Shown: positions 47,952 through 60,746, counted from the first letter of the stretch. The stretch is 64,000 bases of DNA from Tragulus kanchil (GCA_022376925.1 JAIOJX010000005.1:157867501-157931500), one strand, 5' to 3'. Made by a program: numbers and translations. The notes: a model not told the origin generated them from the sequence alone.

Positions 47952-50143
47952 TTCTGAAACATGTAAACAACATATATTAGTTTAAATTATAATGCATAGT
48001 TGATTTTCTTGTAACTTCTAACAACGTGCGGCCCCTGTTCCAAGGAGAATCAGAAGTTTGTTTTGTTGTTTTTGAGACCTATAAAGTAATCATGCCTTAT
48101 AGCCATTCTTCAAATAGAACTCATTTATTATGACCCCCATTTACATTCCTGCTTCCCTTGAACTAAGGCCAGAATACTTATCTGTGAAATTTAAGTAGCA
48201 ATATGTTAGTTAAGTGCTTGATTTAAAGTAGCTGACAATTTATTTTTCCTTTGATGAGGGGTTGAATTAGTCATTGTGTGGTTTAGATAAGTTCCTTGAT
48301 CTGGGGACAAAACATTGCAGGATTTGTGGAGTTGTGTATACTACCTGTGTGAGAGATACGTCATGAATCTCTTAATAGTTGTGAGATTGCTTTTCGTGAA
48401 AAGTCTGATATTTGACTGGCTCCTTCTTCTCCTTTTTATGGCAAATCATGTAGCTCATATATCACGCTAACCATAAATCTCAATTCATATTTGTCCAAGG
48501 AATTTACTCTGAGACTCACCTTCTTAGAGCCGAAAAAGTTCAATACCATATGGTTTCCTTTTATTAGTATAATTAAGTATGTATTTTCATCAAACTATGC
48601 CATCTGTTATAAAGAGAAAACAGGTAAAATACATTGATGTATTTTCCTCATTTTTTCTTTTTAACCTCCATCCAATTAGCTTATAAGTATAAATCTCTTA
48701 GATTGGATTACTTAGAAAATAAAAAAGTTTACGTATTGAAGGACTAGCTCTTCCAGGGCAGAACTTAGCCATCTTTTTGTTGTACATATGGCTTATATTA
48801 TGCCACATAGTAAAATTTCAGAAAATGAGTTGAAGTTATCTATAACTACAGTGTTGTATATAATATTATAAAATTACAGAAATATATTATATGGTTGGAA
48901 TTATATTCAGCAGACTGAATAATTGGTTTCTCATTCCTGATCCAGTGCCTGGCCCAGATTTGGCATTCAGTCACTGTTTCTTGACCTAGCTCATTAATTA
49001 ATTGATTGATTCTTGGGATAATTTAGTCTGATGACTAAATGGGATTTCTGAAACATGTAAACAACATATATTAGTTTAAATTATAATGCATAGTTGATTT
49101 TCTTGTAACTTCTAACAACGTGCGGCCCCTGTTCCAAGGAGAATCAGAAGTTTGTTTTGTTGTTTTTGAGACCTATAAAGTAATCATGCCTTATAGCCAT
49201 TCTTCAAATAGAACTCATTTATTATGACCCCCATTTACATTCCTGCTTCCCTTGAACTAAGGCCAGAATACTTATCTGTGAAATTTAAGTAGCAATATGT
49301 TAGTTAAGTGCTTGATTTAAAGTAGCTGACAATTTATTTTTCCTTTGATGAGGGGTTGAATTAGTCATTGTGTGGTTTAGATAAGTTCCTTGATCTGGGG
49401 ACAAAACATTGCAGGATTTGTGGAGTTGTGTATACTACCTGTGTGAGAGATACGTCATGAATCTCTTAATAGTTGTGAGATTGCTTTTCGTGAAAAGTCT
49501 GATATTTGACTGGCTCCTTCTTCTCCTTTTTATGGCAAATCATGTAGCTCATATATCACGCTAACCATAAATCTCAATTCATATTTGTCCAAGGAATTTA
49601 CTCTGAGACTCACCTTCTTAGAGCCGAAAAAGTTCAATACCATATGGTTTCCTTTTATTAGTATAATTAAGTATGTATTTTCATCAAACTATGCCATCTG
49701 TTATAAAGAGAAAACAGGTAAAATACATTGATGTATTTTCCTCATTTTTTTTCTTTTTAGCCTCCATCCAATTAGCTTATAAGTATAAATCTCTTAGATT
49801 GGATTACTTAGAAAATAAAAAAGTTTACGTATTGAAGGACTAGCTCTTCCAGGGCAGAACTTAGCCATCTTTTTGTTGTACATATGGCTTATATTATGCC
49901 ACATAGTAAAATTTCAGAAAATGAGTTGAAGTTATCTATAACTACAGTGTTGTATATAATATTATAAAATTACAGAAATATATTATATGGTTGGAATTAT
50001 ATTCAGCAGACTGAATAATTGGTTTCTCATTCCTGATCCAGTGCCTGGCCCAGATTTGGCATTCAGTCACTGTTTCTTGACCTAGCTCATTAATTAATTG
50101 ATTGATTCTTGGGATAATTTAGTCTGATGACTAAATGGGATTT
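47952..50143. repeat. Tandem duplication event 19 (offset 1094-1096)
   Basis: Copy A 47952-49047 and copy B 49046-50143, sharing TT. Copy A is two T's short at about 48650 and differs by one A/G. No filler. Confidence 0.97.
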
Positions 50144-52002
50144 ATGAACAGTCATGTAACCTTTATTATGGTAATGTATTTTAATAATCCTGCAAGAACA
50201 GAATTTGAAAAAATTTCCTTTGTAGTAAGTTTACAATTTTTATAAGGGTGTGAAATATTCTTAAAAACATCATTTTAAAAATTTACTACTTATTCTTAAA
50301 TATTTATTTGGGTGTACTGAGTCTTAGTTGCTGCATGTGAACTCTTAGTTGTAGCATGTGGGATCTAGTTCCCAGACGAGGGATCAGCCTAGGTGCTCTG
50401 CATTGGGAGAACAGTCTTAGCCACTGGACCACCAGGGAAGTCCCTGAAAATTGCTGTTTACACTTTCTGTTGAGTTTTGCTTTTTGTTGTTGTTGTTCTT
50501 TCCAGTAAAGGTCATGAGTGATCTTCTTCCTGCCTAGATCTCTCTGTTTTTAAGTGAGGTTTCAAGTTTACATATGTATAATCCAAAGGTCATTTGGAAT
50601 CTTCTAGTTTATGCAGTCTAGATGAGAATGCCCAAATCCCCGACTCCATGGTCTTAAAGAGTCCAAAATCCTCCCAGACTATTTGGAAAACCCCAGTCTC
50701 AAGACTTAATTCTTTGTAGCTCATCTGCCTCTCATTTCTCCTCTTGGGTGCTAATTCTGTATTATATCTTGGTGTCCAATATATGAAACTCAAAACAACT
50801 ATCAATTCCTCCAGAAGAGTCCTTTCCAACAGAAGCATTAGAGACTAGTGTAGGCTTTCTGGGAGAGAGAAAGAATTTTCTTTTTAACCTCCATCCAATT
50901 AGCTTATAAGTATAAATCTCTTAGATTGGATTACTTAGAAAATAAAAAGTTTACGTATTGAAGGACTATCTCTTCCAGGGCAGAACTTAGCCATCTTTTT
51001 GTTGTACATATGGCTTATATTATGCCACATAGTAAAATTTCAGAAAATGAGTTGAAGTTATCTATAACTACAGTGTTGTATATAATATTATAAAATTACA
51101 GAAATATATTATATGGTTGGAATTATATTCAGCAGACTGAATAATTGGTTTCTCATTCCTGATCCAGTGCCTGGCCCAGATTTGGCATTCAGTCACTGTT
51201 TCTTGACCTAGCTCATTAATTAATTGATTGATTCTTGGGATAATTTAGTCTGATGACTAAATGGGATTTATGAACAGTCATGTAACCTTTATTATGGTAA
51301 TGTATTTTAATAATCCTGCAAGAACAGAATTTGAAAAAATTTCCTTTGTAGTAAGTTTACAATTTTTATAAGGGTGTGAAATATTCTTAAAAACATCATT
51401 TTAAAAATTTACTACTTATTCTTAAATATTTATTTGGGTGTACTGAGTCTTAGTTGCTGCATGTGAACTCTTAGTTGTAGCATGTGGGATCTAGTTCCCA
51501 GACGAGGGATCAGCCTAGGTGCTCTGCATTGGGAGAACAGTCTTAGCCACTGGACCACCAGGGAAGTCCCTGAAAATTGCTGTTTACACTTTCTGTTGAG
51601 TTTTGCTTTTTGTTGTTGTTGTTCTTTCCAGTAAAGGTCATGAGTGATCTTCTTCCTGCCTAGATCTCTCTGTTTTTAAGTGAGGTTTCAAGTTTACATA
51701 TGTATAATCCAAAGGTCATTTGGAATCTTCTAGTTTATGCAGTCTAGATGAGAATGCCCAAATCCCCGACTCCATGGTCTTAAAGAGTCCAAAAATCCTC
51801 CCAGACTATTTGGAAAACCCCAGTCTCAAGACTTAATTCTTTGTAGCTCATCTGCCTCTCATTTCTCCTCTTGGGTGCTAATTCTGTATTATATCTTGGT
51901 GTCCAATATATGAAACTCAAAACAACTATCAATTCCTCCAGAAGAGTCCTTTCCAACAGAAGCATTAGAGACTAGTGTAGGCTTTCTGGGAGAGAGAAAG
52001 AA
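49749..52002. repeat. Tandem duplication event 20 (offset 1126-1127)
   Basis: Copy A 49749-50875 and copy B 50876-52002. Copy B lacks an A near 50944 and has a G/T change near 50969. Copy A lacks an A near 50671, which alters the end of an 82-codon versus 61-codon chance frame. The segment 49749-50143 occurs three times. Confidence 0.97.
50290..50446 (-). repeat. tRNA-Glu-type SINE, antisense (copy at about 51417-51573)
   Basis: GTACTGAGTCTTAGTTGCTG, GTGGGATCTAGTTCCCAGAC, GACCACCAGGGAAGTCCC. Duplicated in event 20. Confidence 0.8.
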
Positions 52003-52161
52003 AGGCTTAACATTATCCATCCCATTATTAACCCATTAAAAATCTGTATTGGACATTATTTTTCATTTACTCACTGAAAAATATTTAGTGAACCAGGCAC
52101 TGTGCTGGGCACTAGGTAGTCAGAGATGAGTGAAAAATAGACAGGTTCCTGTTTTATGGGA

Positions 52162-52306
52162 GAGGATTCCCTGGAGAAGGAAATGGCAACCCACTTGCCT
52201 GGAAAATTCCTTGGACTGGAAAACTCCTTGGACGGAGGAGCCTGGCAGGCTGTCGTCCATGGAGTTGCAGAGAGTTGGACACAACTGAGCGACTGAGCAC
52301 ACACAT
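52162..52306 (+). repeat. Bov-tA SINE, partial
   Basis: CTGGAGAAGGAAATGGCAAC, GACGGAGGAGCCTGGCAGGC, GAGTTGGACACAACTGAGCG. Inserted in L2-like sequence (CAGGCACTGTGCTGGGCACT at 52096). Confidence 0.85.
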
Positions 52307-52648
52307 AGACCAGCAGGGGTGCCGGGTAATCAAGCAGGCATACAAATTGATGTCGACTTCTGACTGTGATAAGTGCTATATGAAAGAGGTACACAGGGCT
52401 CGAGTGCATTTAATGAAGAGCTTTGACCTTTGGGGGGATGGGGGTGGGTGAAGATTAGAAGGAATTATGTGGCCAAGGAGGGCGAGGGGGTAGAGGAGTG
52501 AGAGGCTCAGTTGAGTTTCTAGAGTCTCTTCCCCACCCTGCTGCCATCTGTATTTCCTCTTGGACACTTTTCTCTCCAGGAGTCCAGTCTGGTTGGCTGC
52601 CTTGAGAACTCCAGGATTTCCCCTTAGAACTTCCAAGTTCTTCTCCGT

Positions 52649-54843
52649 CTTGTTCGGTAGAGCATTTCTGCTAATCTTCAGGTCCTACTCAAAACTTAAT
52701 TAATTTTTATAAAACACTCCATCCATGTTCCTGCCAAGAGTTCTCCTCTATCTAGATTGAGGGAATTATTCTTTTTTTTTTTTTTTTAAATGGTTGAGAG
52801 AATATCTCTGTTATTTATTTATTTATTTATTTTGGCCACTTTTATTAGTCTTTCATTTCCATCTTTGTTCTTTGGCCCGTGTGGGCCTCCTATCGCAGTG
52901 GCCTCTCTGCTCGCAGAGCACCGGCTCTGGGCGCACGTGCCCCAGAGCTCCGGCTCGGTAATTAGACACGTTGGTCCAGCTGCTCCGCGGCACGTGGGAT
53001 CTTCCCAGGCCAGGGATCGAACCGGCACCGCTTGCACTGCAAGGTGGTGTCTTTACCGACTGGACCACCAGGGAAGCCCCGGGGGAACTATTCTTAAACC
53101 AAATATCCGTGGCAGCATCATTCAGTCATTTTTCATTCATTCATTTACCCATTCAACCAATATTTAATGGACACTTGTTTTCTGCAGAGCAAGAGAACTT
53201 CACTCTACCTGATGATGCCAGAGCATTGTCTTCCCTATGAAAATTTCCCAGACTAGTTTGAACCGTCTGAGCATTGTAAACATAAAGGATTCAGCAAAGT
53301 GCAGATTGCACAAAAATGCCTGTCTTAGTGGAGACTTACGTTCTAATGGGGAGAGACAGAGAATAAAATAAAGAGAGGAAGAGAGACTAGAATGTTTATG
53401 GGATGGGATTTACAACTTCAAACAGGAGAGGACTCATTATACAGGTGGAATCTGAGTAACGACCTGAAGAAGATTAGGGGAAAAAGCCAGTGTGGTCAGA
53501 GTGTTCCTGGCAGAAGGAATGGCAACTGGCCGTCACATGGGGACATGTCTGGTGTGCCCCACAGATGGGAAAGAGGCCACTCGAACTGGAGCAGGAGGGA
53601 AAGTAGTAAAGGACTGTTTGAGAGGAAATGGGATTGATTTGTGTGGGCCGGGTTGGAGTGAGTTGGGGAGCTAGTGGAGAGCAGTGAGCTGAACAATCAT
53701 GTGACCTGGTTGGTCTCACTGCTGGTTGGGGTAGGCTGAAAGGGCGTTTTCCCTTGTTCGGTAGAGCATTTCTGCTAATCTTCAGGTCCTACTCAAAACT
53801 TAATTAATTTTTATAAAACACTCCATCCATGTTCCTGCCAAGAGTTCTCCTCTATCTAGATTGAGGGAATTATTCTTTTTTTTTTTTTTTTAAATGGTTG
53901 AGAGAATATCTCTGTTATTTATTTATTTATTTATTTTGGCCACTTTTATTAGTCTTTCATTTCCATCTTTGTTCTTTGGCCCGTGTGGGCCTCCTATCGC
54001 AGTGGCCTCTCTGCTCGCAGAGCACCGGCTCTGGGCGCACGTGCCCCAGAGCTCCGGCTCGGTAATTAGACACGTTGGTCCAGCTGCTCCGCGGCACGTG
54101 GGATCTTCCCAGGCCAGGGATCGAACCGGCACCGCTTGCACTGCAAGGTGGTGTCTTTACCGACTGGACCACCAGGGAAGCCCCGAGGGAACTATTCTTA
54201 AACCAAATATCCGTGGCAGCATCATTCAGTCATTTTTCATTCATTCATTTACCCATTCAACCAATATTTAATGGACACTTGTTTTCTGCAGAGCAAGAGA
54301 ACTTCACTCTACCTGATGATGCCAGAGCATTGTCTTCCCTATGAAAATTTCCCAGACTAGTTTGAACCGTCTGAGCATTGTAAACATAAAGGATTCAGCA
54401 AAGTGCAGATTGCACAAAAATGCCTGTCTTAGTGGAGACTTACGTTCTAATGGGGAGAGACAGAGAATAAAATAAAGAGAGGAAGAGAGACTAGAATGTT
54501 TATGGGATGGGATTTACAACTTCAAACAGGAGAGGACTCATTATACAGGTGGAATCTGAGTAACGACCTGAAGAAGATTAGGGAATAAGCCAGTGTGGTC
54601 AGAGTGTTCCTGGCAGAAGGAATGGCAACTGGCCGTCACATGGGGACATGTCTGGTGTGCCCCACAGATGGGAAAGAGGCCACTCGAACTGGAGCAGGAG
54701 GGAAAGTAGTAAAGGACTGTTTGAGAGGAAATGGGATTGATTTGTGTGGGCCGGGTTGGAGTGAGTTGGGGAGCTAGTGGAGAGCAGTGAGCTGAACAAT
54801 CATGTGACCTGGTTGGTCTCACTGCTGGTTGGGGTAGGCTGAA
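52649..54843. repeat. Tandem duplication event 21 (offset 1103-1104)
   Basis: Copy A 52649-53740 and copy B 53753-54843. Differences at about 53081 (G/A) and 53478-53484. 12 bp of filler at 53741-53752. Both copies hold a complete CHR-2-type SINE and L2-like sequence. Confidence 0.97.
52774..53082 (-). repeat. CHR-2-type SINE with target-site duplication (copy at about 53878-54186)
   Basis: Long T tail then TTATTTATTTATTTATTTTG, GCACGTGGGATCTTCCCAGG, CCACCAGGGAAGCCCC. Flanking GGGAATTATTCTT (52761-52773) and GGGAACTATTCTT (53083-53095), one mismatch. Explains open frames of 71-125 codons. Confidence 0.9.
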
Positions 54844-55710
54844 GAGGGGTGAGGACAGGAAGAAGAATGTAGGTAAAAGGTGGTGGCAGTGGCTGGGGTG
54901 AGAGCGGAAGCAGTGAAGTGAGGGGAAGATGCTTGAGGCTCTGACAACGTTTTAAAGGGAGAGCCAGTGACATTGGCTGGAAGATTTGGCATGGGGTAAG
55001 AAAGAAAGGAGTCACAGATGGCACCAAGGTTTTCGGCCTCATATCTGAAAGGATAAAATTACAGTGATGGAGGTAGGAGGACTGTGGAGGGTCGGTTTTA
55101 GAGTAACTCTGACATTGTAGATAGGAGCTGCCTTGTAGATGTCTGAGTGGAAATGTTGAAGAGTCAATTGAATATGTGTCTGAAGTGTAAGGTAGAAATC
55201 CTGGTCGGATATATAAATACAGAAGTTACCTGTACTTTCAGATGCATCGCATCTGTGAGACTGGATAAGCCCCAATATCAAGAGGTTGAGGTTACGAGAA
55301 GCATCCAGTACCTAGGGCCAAGAATGAGCTGCCAGTGATGGGAGAGCAAAGTCAGAGGAAGACAGTGACTTGGAAGCCAAGGAACAGAGTGACCCATTTG
55401 TGTTGTGTTGCTGAGGGGTCATGTTAGATGAGGCCTCATGGCTGACATTTGAATTTGGCGGCCTGGAGATTGTGAACCCTCGTGGAGCAGTTTTAAATGG
55501 GTGGTGGGGCGAAAACCTGATTGGATTGGGCTCAGGAGAGAAGAGAAGGATTGGAAGCAGGATCTATCAACAACATTTTTGAGAAGCTTAACTGTGAAAG
55601 AAAGAAGTAGGGCAGTGGCCCCTACTTTCTGGAGGCTTCAGTACACAGGCATTTCTAGTATCAGCTGTCTGGGGAAAGTTACTTTTTGCAGAAACCTACT
55701 TATTACCATT
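53096..55710 (-). repeat. L2/CR1-like LINE, antisense, with decayed reverse-transcriptase region
   Basis: From TTCATTCATTTACCCATTCA through purine-rich blocks to GGGGCGAAAACCTGATTGGA (55507). On the minus strand 55039-55281 encodes GLIQSH and, further on, YISDQDFYLTLQTHIQLTL, which align by eye with the segment around the YADD box of L2/CR1 reverse transcriptases. The YADD itself is not preserved. Many frame breaks; no activity possible. Event 21 duplicates the left half. Confidence 0.6.
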
Positions 55711-55969
55711 AAGTTTTTTTTTTTTTTTTTTCCCTCTTCCTGACAGCTGTCATTTTGAGTTGCTTTCCTTCTTTGCTCTGCCACTGTCTAAGTTAGGACC
55801 TATAAAATCTTGCTTTCTTTCTGATCCTCACATATGATGCAAAAAATATTGAGGCAGCCTCTGAGGACAGAGACACTGTCCTCCACAGCAGGTTAATAGA
55901 AGAGTCAGTTTGGAGATGCAACATTTCCCAAGACTTGAGGCAATGCTCTGTGCACAAAGTGGGATAGTT

Positions 55970-56110
55970 CATATTTACTCGAGCACTTCCTCTGTGCCAG
56001 TGCAGCCTGTGTGTTTTACATCATTATCCATTTAACTGTAATAGCTACTTGAGGTGATAGAGCTTCATAAAAGAAAATCTTACAGGTAAATAACTGGATT
56101 TGTGACAACC
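55970..56110 (-). repeat. MIR-like fragment, antisense
   Basis: GAGCACTTCCTCTGTGCCAG, GTGTTTTACATCATTATCCA, TTTAACTGTAATAGCTACTT. Confidence 0.55.
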
Positions 56111-56502
56111 CTCTTAGTATTGTGTTTTATCTTACCAACTTTGATAGCTCATTGAAATATCCAGGGATGTTTTATAAATGATCATGAAGTGCCAGGCACA
56201 TTTATGGAACCAGGTATTAAAAGGAATGACATTGTGGGCTGCTTTCTAAAAAAGATATTATAAACTTCTGGTTAAGAAGATAAGCTACTTTTTTGTTGTT
56301 GTTGTTAACTGAGAGGCTAGATTTTTGGAAAAATAGCCCAATCCAATGAAAGTCCTCCAAAAGATCTTAAATCCTTAGAATTTACACATCCCTTTTACCC
56401 ATGGGTTCTGTCATCCTTTTCTGCAGTTATTGATTTTTCCTGGTGCCTTTTCTATAATGTCTGCCTGGCCATATCCATTCCTTATGGATTTATTGCTCAT
56501 CT

Positions 56503-58674
56503 TTTTACCCTGCTCTCTTTAGGAGAATACTATGTCAAACTTTTATCCCTTCCATCAGATTACAGCAATTTAAAGGTGGATTGTGCTCCTGGCCTACATG
56601 TGTTGACAATGATCCTTAACAATATTTGAATTATGGTGTGGTTTTCAGGTAAGCATCTTATCTTAACAGTTTTCTTTTTATGTGTGATCCCTGCTTATTT
56701 ACTTATTTACATATCTCCAGGGAAAGATAAATGCCTGAATTGGCCAAAAAAAGAAATTTTGCTTTGAAATCGCTTTTAAAGATGTCATTTAGGAGTGCAC
56801 TATTTAAAATTTTTGAATTTTATAGTCACAGTTTTATTTTAAAAGAAGAAAGGAAATGACTTTAAAAAAATATGTTGGCAAAACCTGAACAGAAAGCTCA
56901 AAAAAAAAGGACTCTCGCCTGACAAGAGGAAAGGAAGAAATGATTACTGATGATTTCAATTTCTAGTAAATTACAAAGCATATGTAATAGGCTTCGAAGA
57001 AAGATGATTCCTATGGCATGCTTCATGCTGCCTTCACACATAAGTGTGTAAATGAAAGGGAAATGAATTGTTTCAGCATGGCAAATCTGTACCATTTTGG
57101 TGGAGTGAAAATGAATGAAATTAAAAGAATTCTATCACTTCTTACTGAAAATAACACATATGTTTTTGATGTGTTCCTAAAGAACAGATACTTCCAGATT
57201 TCTACAAGGAAACTTAATACTGAATCAGAGGTAACTAAATAATTATCAAAAAGTAAGAGGATAATAGTATTTCATATAACTTTACACTGCAAAATTTGAA
57301 AATTTGGAATATTACCTGTGACTAAGAGTGATTTTTTAAACTCCTTAGAACTTGTAGAAAGGAACTCCTTAGAAGGAAACTTAGAACTCCTGAGAGGGGA
57401 ATGGCTACCCACTCCAATATTCTTGCCTGGAGAAATCCATGGACAGAGGAGCCTAGTGGGCTACAGTCCATGAGGTCTCAAAGAATCAGACACATATGAG
57501 TGACTAACACTTTCACTTAGGGCTTCCCAGGTGGCTCAGACAGTAAAGAATTAATGCAGGAGACCCAGGTTCGATCCCTGAGAATTGATTGCATTTTACC
57601 TGCTCTCTTTAGGAGAATACTATGTCAAACTTTTATCCCTTCCATCAGATTACAGCAATTTAAAGGTGGATTGTGCTCCTGGCCTACATGTGTTGACAAT
57701 GATCCTTAACAATATTTGAATTATGGTGTGGTTTTCAGGTAAGCATCTTATCTTAACAGTTTTCTTTTTATGTGTGATCCCTGCTTATTTACTTATTTAC
57801 ATATCTCCAGGGAAAGATAAATGCCTGAATTGGCCAAAAAAAGAAATTTTGCTTTGAAATCGCTTTTAAAGATGTCATTTAGGAGTGCACTATTTAAAAT
57901 TTTTGAATTTTATAGTCACAGTTTTATTTTAAAAGAAGAAAGGAAATGACTTTAAAAAAATATGTTGGCAAAACCTGAACAGAAAGCTCAAAAAAAAAGG
58001 ACTCTCGCCTGACAAGAGGAAAGGAAGAAATGATTACTGATGATTTCAATTTCTAGTAAATTACAAAGCATATGTAATAGGCTTCGAAGAAAGATGATTC
58101 CTATGGCATGCTTCATGCTGCCTTCACACATAAGTGTGTAAATGAAAGGGAAATGAATTGTTTCAGCATGGCAAATCTGTACCATTTTGGTGGAGTGAAA
58201 ATGAATGAAATTAAAAGAATTCTATCACTTCTTACTGAAAATAACACATATGTTTTTGATGTGTTCCTAAAGAACAGATACTTCCAGATTTCTACAAGGA
58301 AACTTAATACTGAATCAGAGGTAACTAAATAATTATCAAAAAGTAAGAGGATAATAGTATTTCATATAACTTTACACTGCAAAATTTGAAAATTTGGAAT
58401 ATTACCTGTGACTAAGAGTGATTTTTTAAACTCCTTAGAACTTGTAGAAAGGAACTCCTTAGAAGGAAACTTAGAACTCCTGAGAGGGGAATGGCTACCC
58501 ACTCCAATATTCTTGCCTGGAGAAATCCATGGACAGAGGAGCCTAGTGGGCTACAGTCCATGAGGTCTCAAAGAATCAGACACATATGAGTGACTAACAC
58601 TTTCACTTAGGGCTTCCCAGGTGGCTCAGACAGTAAAGAATTAATGCAGGAGACCCAGGTTCGATCCCTGAGAA
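56503..58674. repeat. Tandem duplication event 22 (offset 1090-1091)
   Basis: Copy A 56503-57584 and copy B 57594-58674. Copy B lacks one C in its first 10 bp. Copy A stops inside a Bov-tA SINE; copy B continues into the complete element. Confidence 0.97.
57394..57518 (+). repeat. Bov-tA SINE body (copy at 58484-58608)
   Basis: GGGAATGGCTACCCACTCCA, TGGACAGAGGAGCCTAGTGG, AAGAATCAGACACATATGAG, then the CACTTTCACTT end. Directly abuts another Bov-tA head. Confidence 0.88.
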
Positions 58675-58799
58675 GATCCCACTGGAGAAGGGAATGGCAA
58701 CCCACTCCAGTATTCTTGCCTGAAGAATCCCATGAGGTGCCTGGCAGGCTACAGTCCATGGGGTTGCAAAGAGTCAGACAAGACCGAAGTGACCTAACA
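58609..58799 (+). repeat. Bov-tA SINE, complete (truncated copy at 57519-57584)
   Basis: GGGCTTCCCAGGTGGCTCAG, GACCCAGGTTCGATCCCTGA, GAATGGCAACCCACTCCAGT, AAAGAGTCAGACAAGACCGA. The upstream copy stops at CTGAGAA because copy A of event 22 ends there. Confidence 0.9.
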
Positions 58800-58894
58800 G
58801 TCATTCCATCAGCAAATCCTTTTTGTCCTACCCTTAAAATATGTCCAGAACTGGAACCACTTTTTGCCATATATCCTGCGTATAACCTGATCCA

Positions 58895-59430
58895 GGCTAT
58901 CACCATCTCCTAACTATACTGGTCTAATACCTCATCTCCCTGCCTCCACTCTAGCAATCCTGTAGTCTGTTCTTAGCCCTTGGAGTGCTTTTTAAAATTA
59001 AGACATAATTCACATACCCCCAAATTTACCCTTTTAAAAAGTGTATAATTCAGTGATTTTTCAGTCTGTCCACAGCACTACGTAAGCTCAAAGAAATATT
59101 TACTTTTTAAATGTAAGTAAAATCTTCCAATAAGTCATCATCTCATTCTGGGTAAAGGTCAAAGTTCCTGAGCAGTCTGCAAGGCCCTACATGGTATGGG
59201 ACCCACGCTTCTCAGACCTCATTTCCTACAGCTCTCTCCCCACTTCATTCTGCTTCACCTGTGCGGACCTCCGTGTTGTTCCACACCAGACAAGCTCCTA
59301 CTTTGAGATCTGTGTGCTTGCTATCCCCTCTCTCTGGAATGCTTCCTTTCTCACCTACTTCCAGTTTTTCCTCAGATATTACCCTTGCAGTCAGCCCTTT
59401 CCTGACCATTCTGTTTAACACTGCAGCCCC
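58895..59430 (+). repeat. L2-like LINE, sense, interrupted by an L1 3' fragment
   Basis: CTATCACCATCTCCTAACTA to GTTCTTAGCCCTTGGAGTGC (58900-58990), then AAATTAAGACATAATTCACA to AGTGTATAATTCAGTG (58996-59060, L1-like), then CTGCAAGGCCCTACATGGTA to TCTCTGGAATGCTTCC (59178-59347), which is the reverse complement of the antisense L2-type elements elsewhere in the window. Opposite orientation to the neighbours. Confidence 0.55.
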
Positions 59431-59571
59431 CCTCTCTGTACCCACACAGACACACTCACGTACTCACTGACACACATTCGTCATATTCCTTATATTCCTT
59501 TCTCACTATTTTTTCTTTAGTCCTCATCACCTTCTAATACAATGACTTATTTATTTTCCTTCTCTCCTGAA

Positions 59572-59955
59572 AGAGAAAGTGAAATTCACTCAGCATGTCC
59601 AACTCTTTGTGATCCCATGGACACATGGGAAAGTGGATAGTGATGATTGTATAACTTGGTGAATATGCATAATGTCACTTAATTGTGTACTCAAAATGGT
59701 CAAAATGGTAAAAAGGAACCAAAGCATAGTATGTTGTAAAAAATTATATATAAAAGAAGTTACTATATACATTAGTTAAGAATGCATTTTAGTGGAAATC
59801 ACAGGAAACCCTATGAACATAGAATTGTCCAGGCAAGAATACTGGAGCGGGTAGCTATTCCCGTCTCCAGGGGATCTTCCTGACCCAGGGATCGAACCCG
59901 GGTCTCCTGTACTGCAGGTGAACTCTTTACTGTCTGAACCACTAGGGTGGCTCTC
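59572..59955 (-). repeat. Bov-tA SINE, antisense, split by about 170 bp
   Basis: First piece 59572-59632 (AGAAAGTGAAATTCACTCAG, TTGTGATCCCATGGACACAT). Second piece 59805-59955 (CAGGCAAGAATACTGGAGCG, GGATCGAACCCGGGTCTCCT). The 59633-59804 interval is AT-rich and looks like an L1 3' end (AGTGATGATTGTATAACTTG). Second piece recurs at 60933-61077 in event 23. Confidence 0.7.
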
Positions 59956-59999
59956 CCTACTATATTATAAACTCCTCGAGTGCAGGGTTTTTTCTACTG

Positions 60000-60650
60000 T
60001 TTGATCCACACCCTTTGAATTGAGCTGAAACCTGAATGATAAGGAGGAAGCAGTCAGGTGGATTCCTTCGAGAAGAATCTTCCAAGCTTGGGAACAGGAA
60101 TGAGAAAGAGTAGAGTACAGAGGATACCTGGTGAGTGAGGGAGGAGTGACAGGAGATGAAATTGGACAGATTGGATCATGCAGGGCCTTTTAGGTGATGG
60201 TAAACTTTTGGAATTTTTTTTTCTTTCTTTTTTTAGCTTTTAGAGTTTTATTTGAAGTCAATTGAAAGTCATTAGACAGTTTAACCAGGGAAATAATATG
60301 ATCTGATTTACATTTATACCAGAATGAGTTCACATGCGCACTTGCTTCAGTGGTCTTGTAGAAAGTATATAGCAGACCCATATAAGTGGTAACATTGAAA
60401 CTGTGTTGGTACACATCAGTTTTCCTTTGGCCTAGATGTTGGGAGACAGTGAAGAGGAGACTGGCAAAGAAATCAAAGGGCAGAGCTGGAAAGGGAGGAA
60501 TGGATGAGATGTATGGAAAGAGTAACATGGAAACTTAATTACCATATGTAAAATAGATAACCAATGGGAATCTGCAGTAAGACTAAGGGAACTCAAGCAG
60601 GGGCTCTCTAACAACCCAGAGGGGTGGGATGGAGAGGAGGATGGGAGGAA
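60000..60650 (-). repeat. L2/CR1-like LINE, antisense (copy at about 61122-61772)
   Basis: GAGCTGAAACCTGAATGATA, GATTGGATCATGCAGGGCCT, TTTTAGGTGATGGTAAACTT, GGGAAATAATATGATCTGAT keep the order of the antisense L2-type consensus. Contains a chance 112-codon minus frame, duplicated by event 23. Confidence 0.6.
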
Positions 60651-60727
60651 GATTCCCTCAAGAGGGAGGGAACATATGTATACCTATGGCTGATTCAGGT
60701 TGATGTTTGGCAGTAAACAACAAAACT

Positions 60728-60746
60728 GTTGTTGTTGTTGTTGTTT
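60728..60746. repeat. TTG trinucleotide repeat (copy at 61850-61868)
   Basis: About six TTG units. On the minus strand they give the NNNNN run of a chance frame. Confidence 0.85.
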
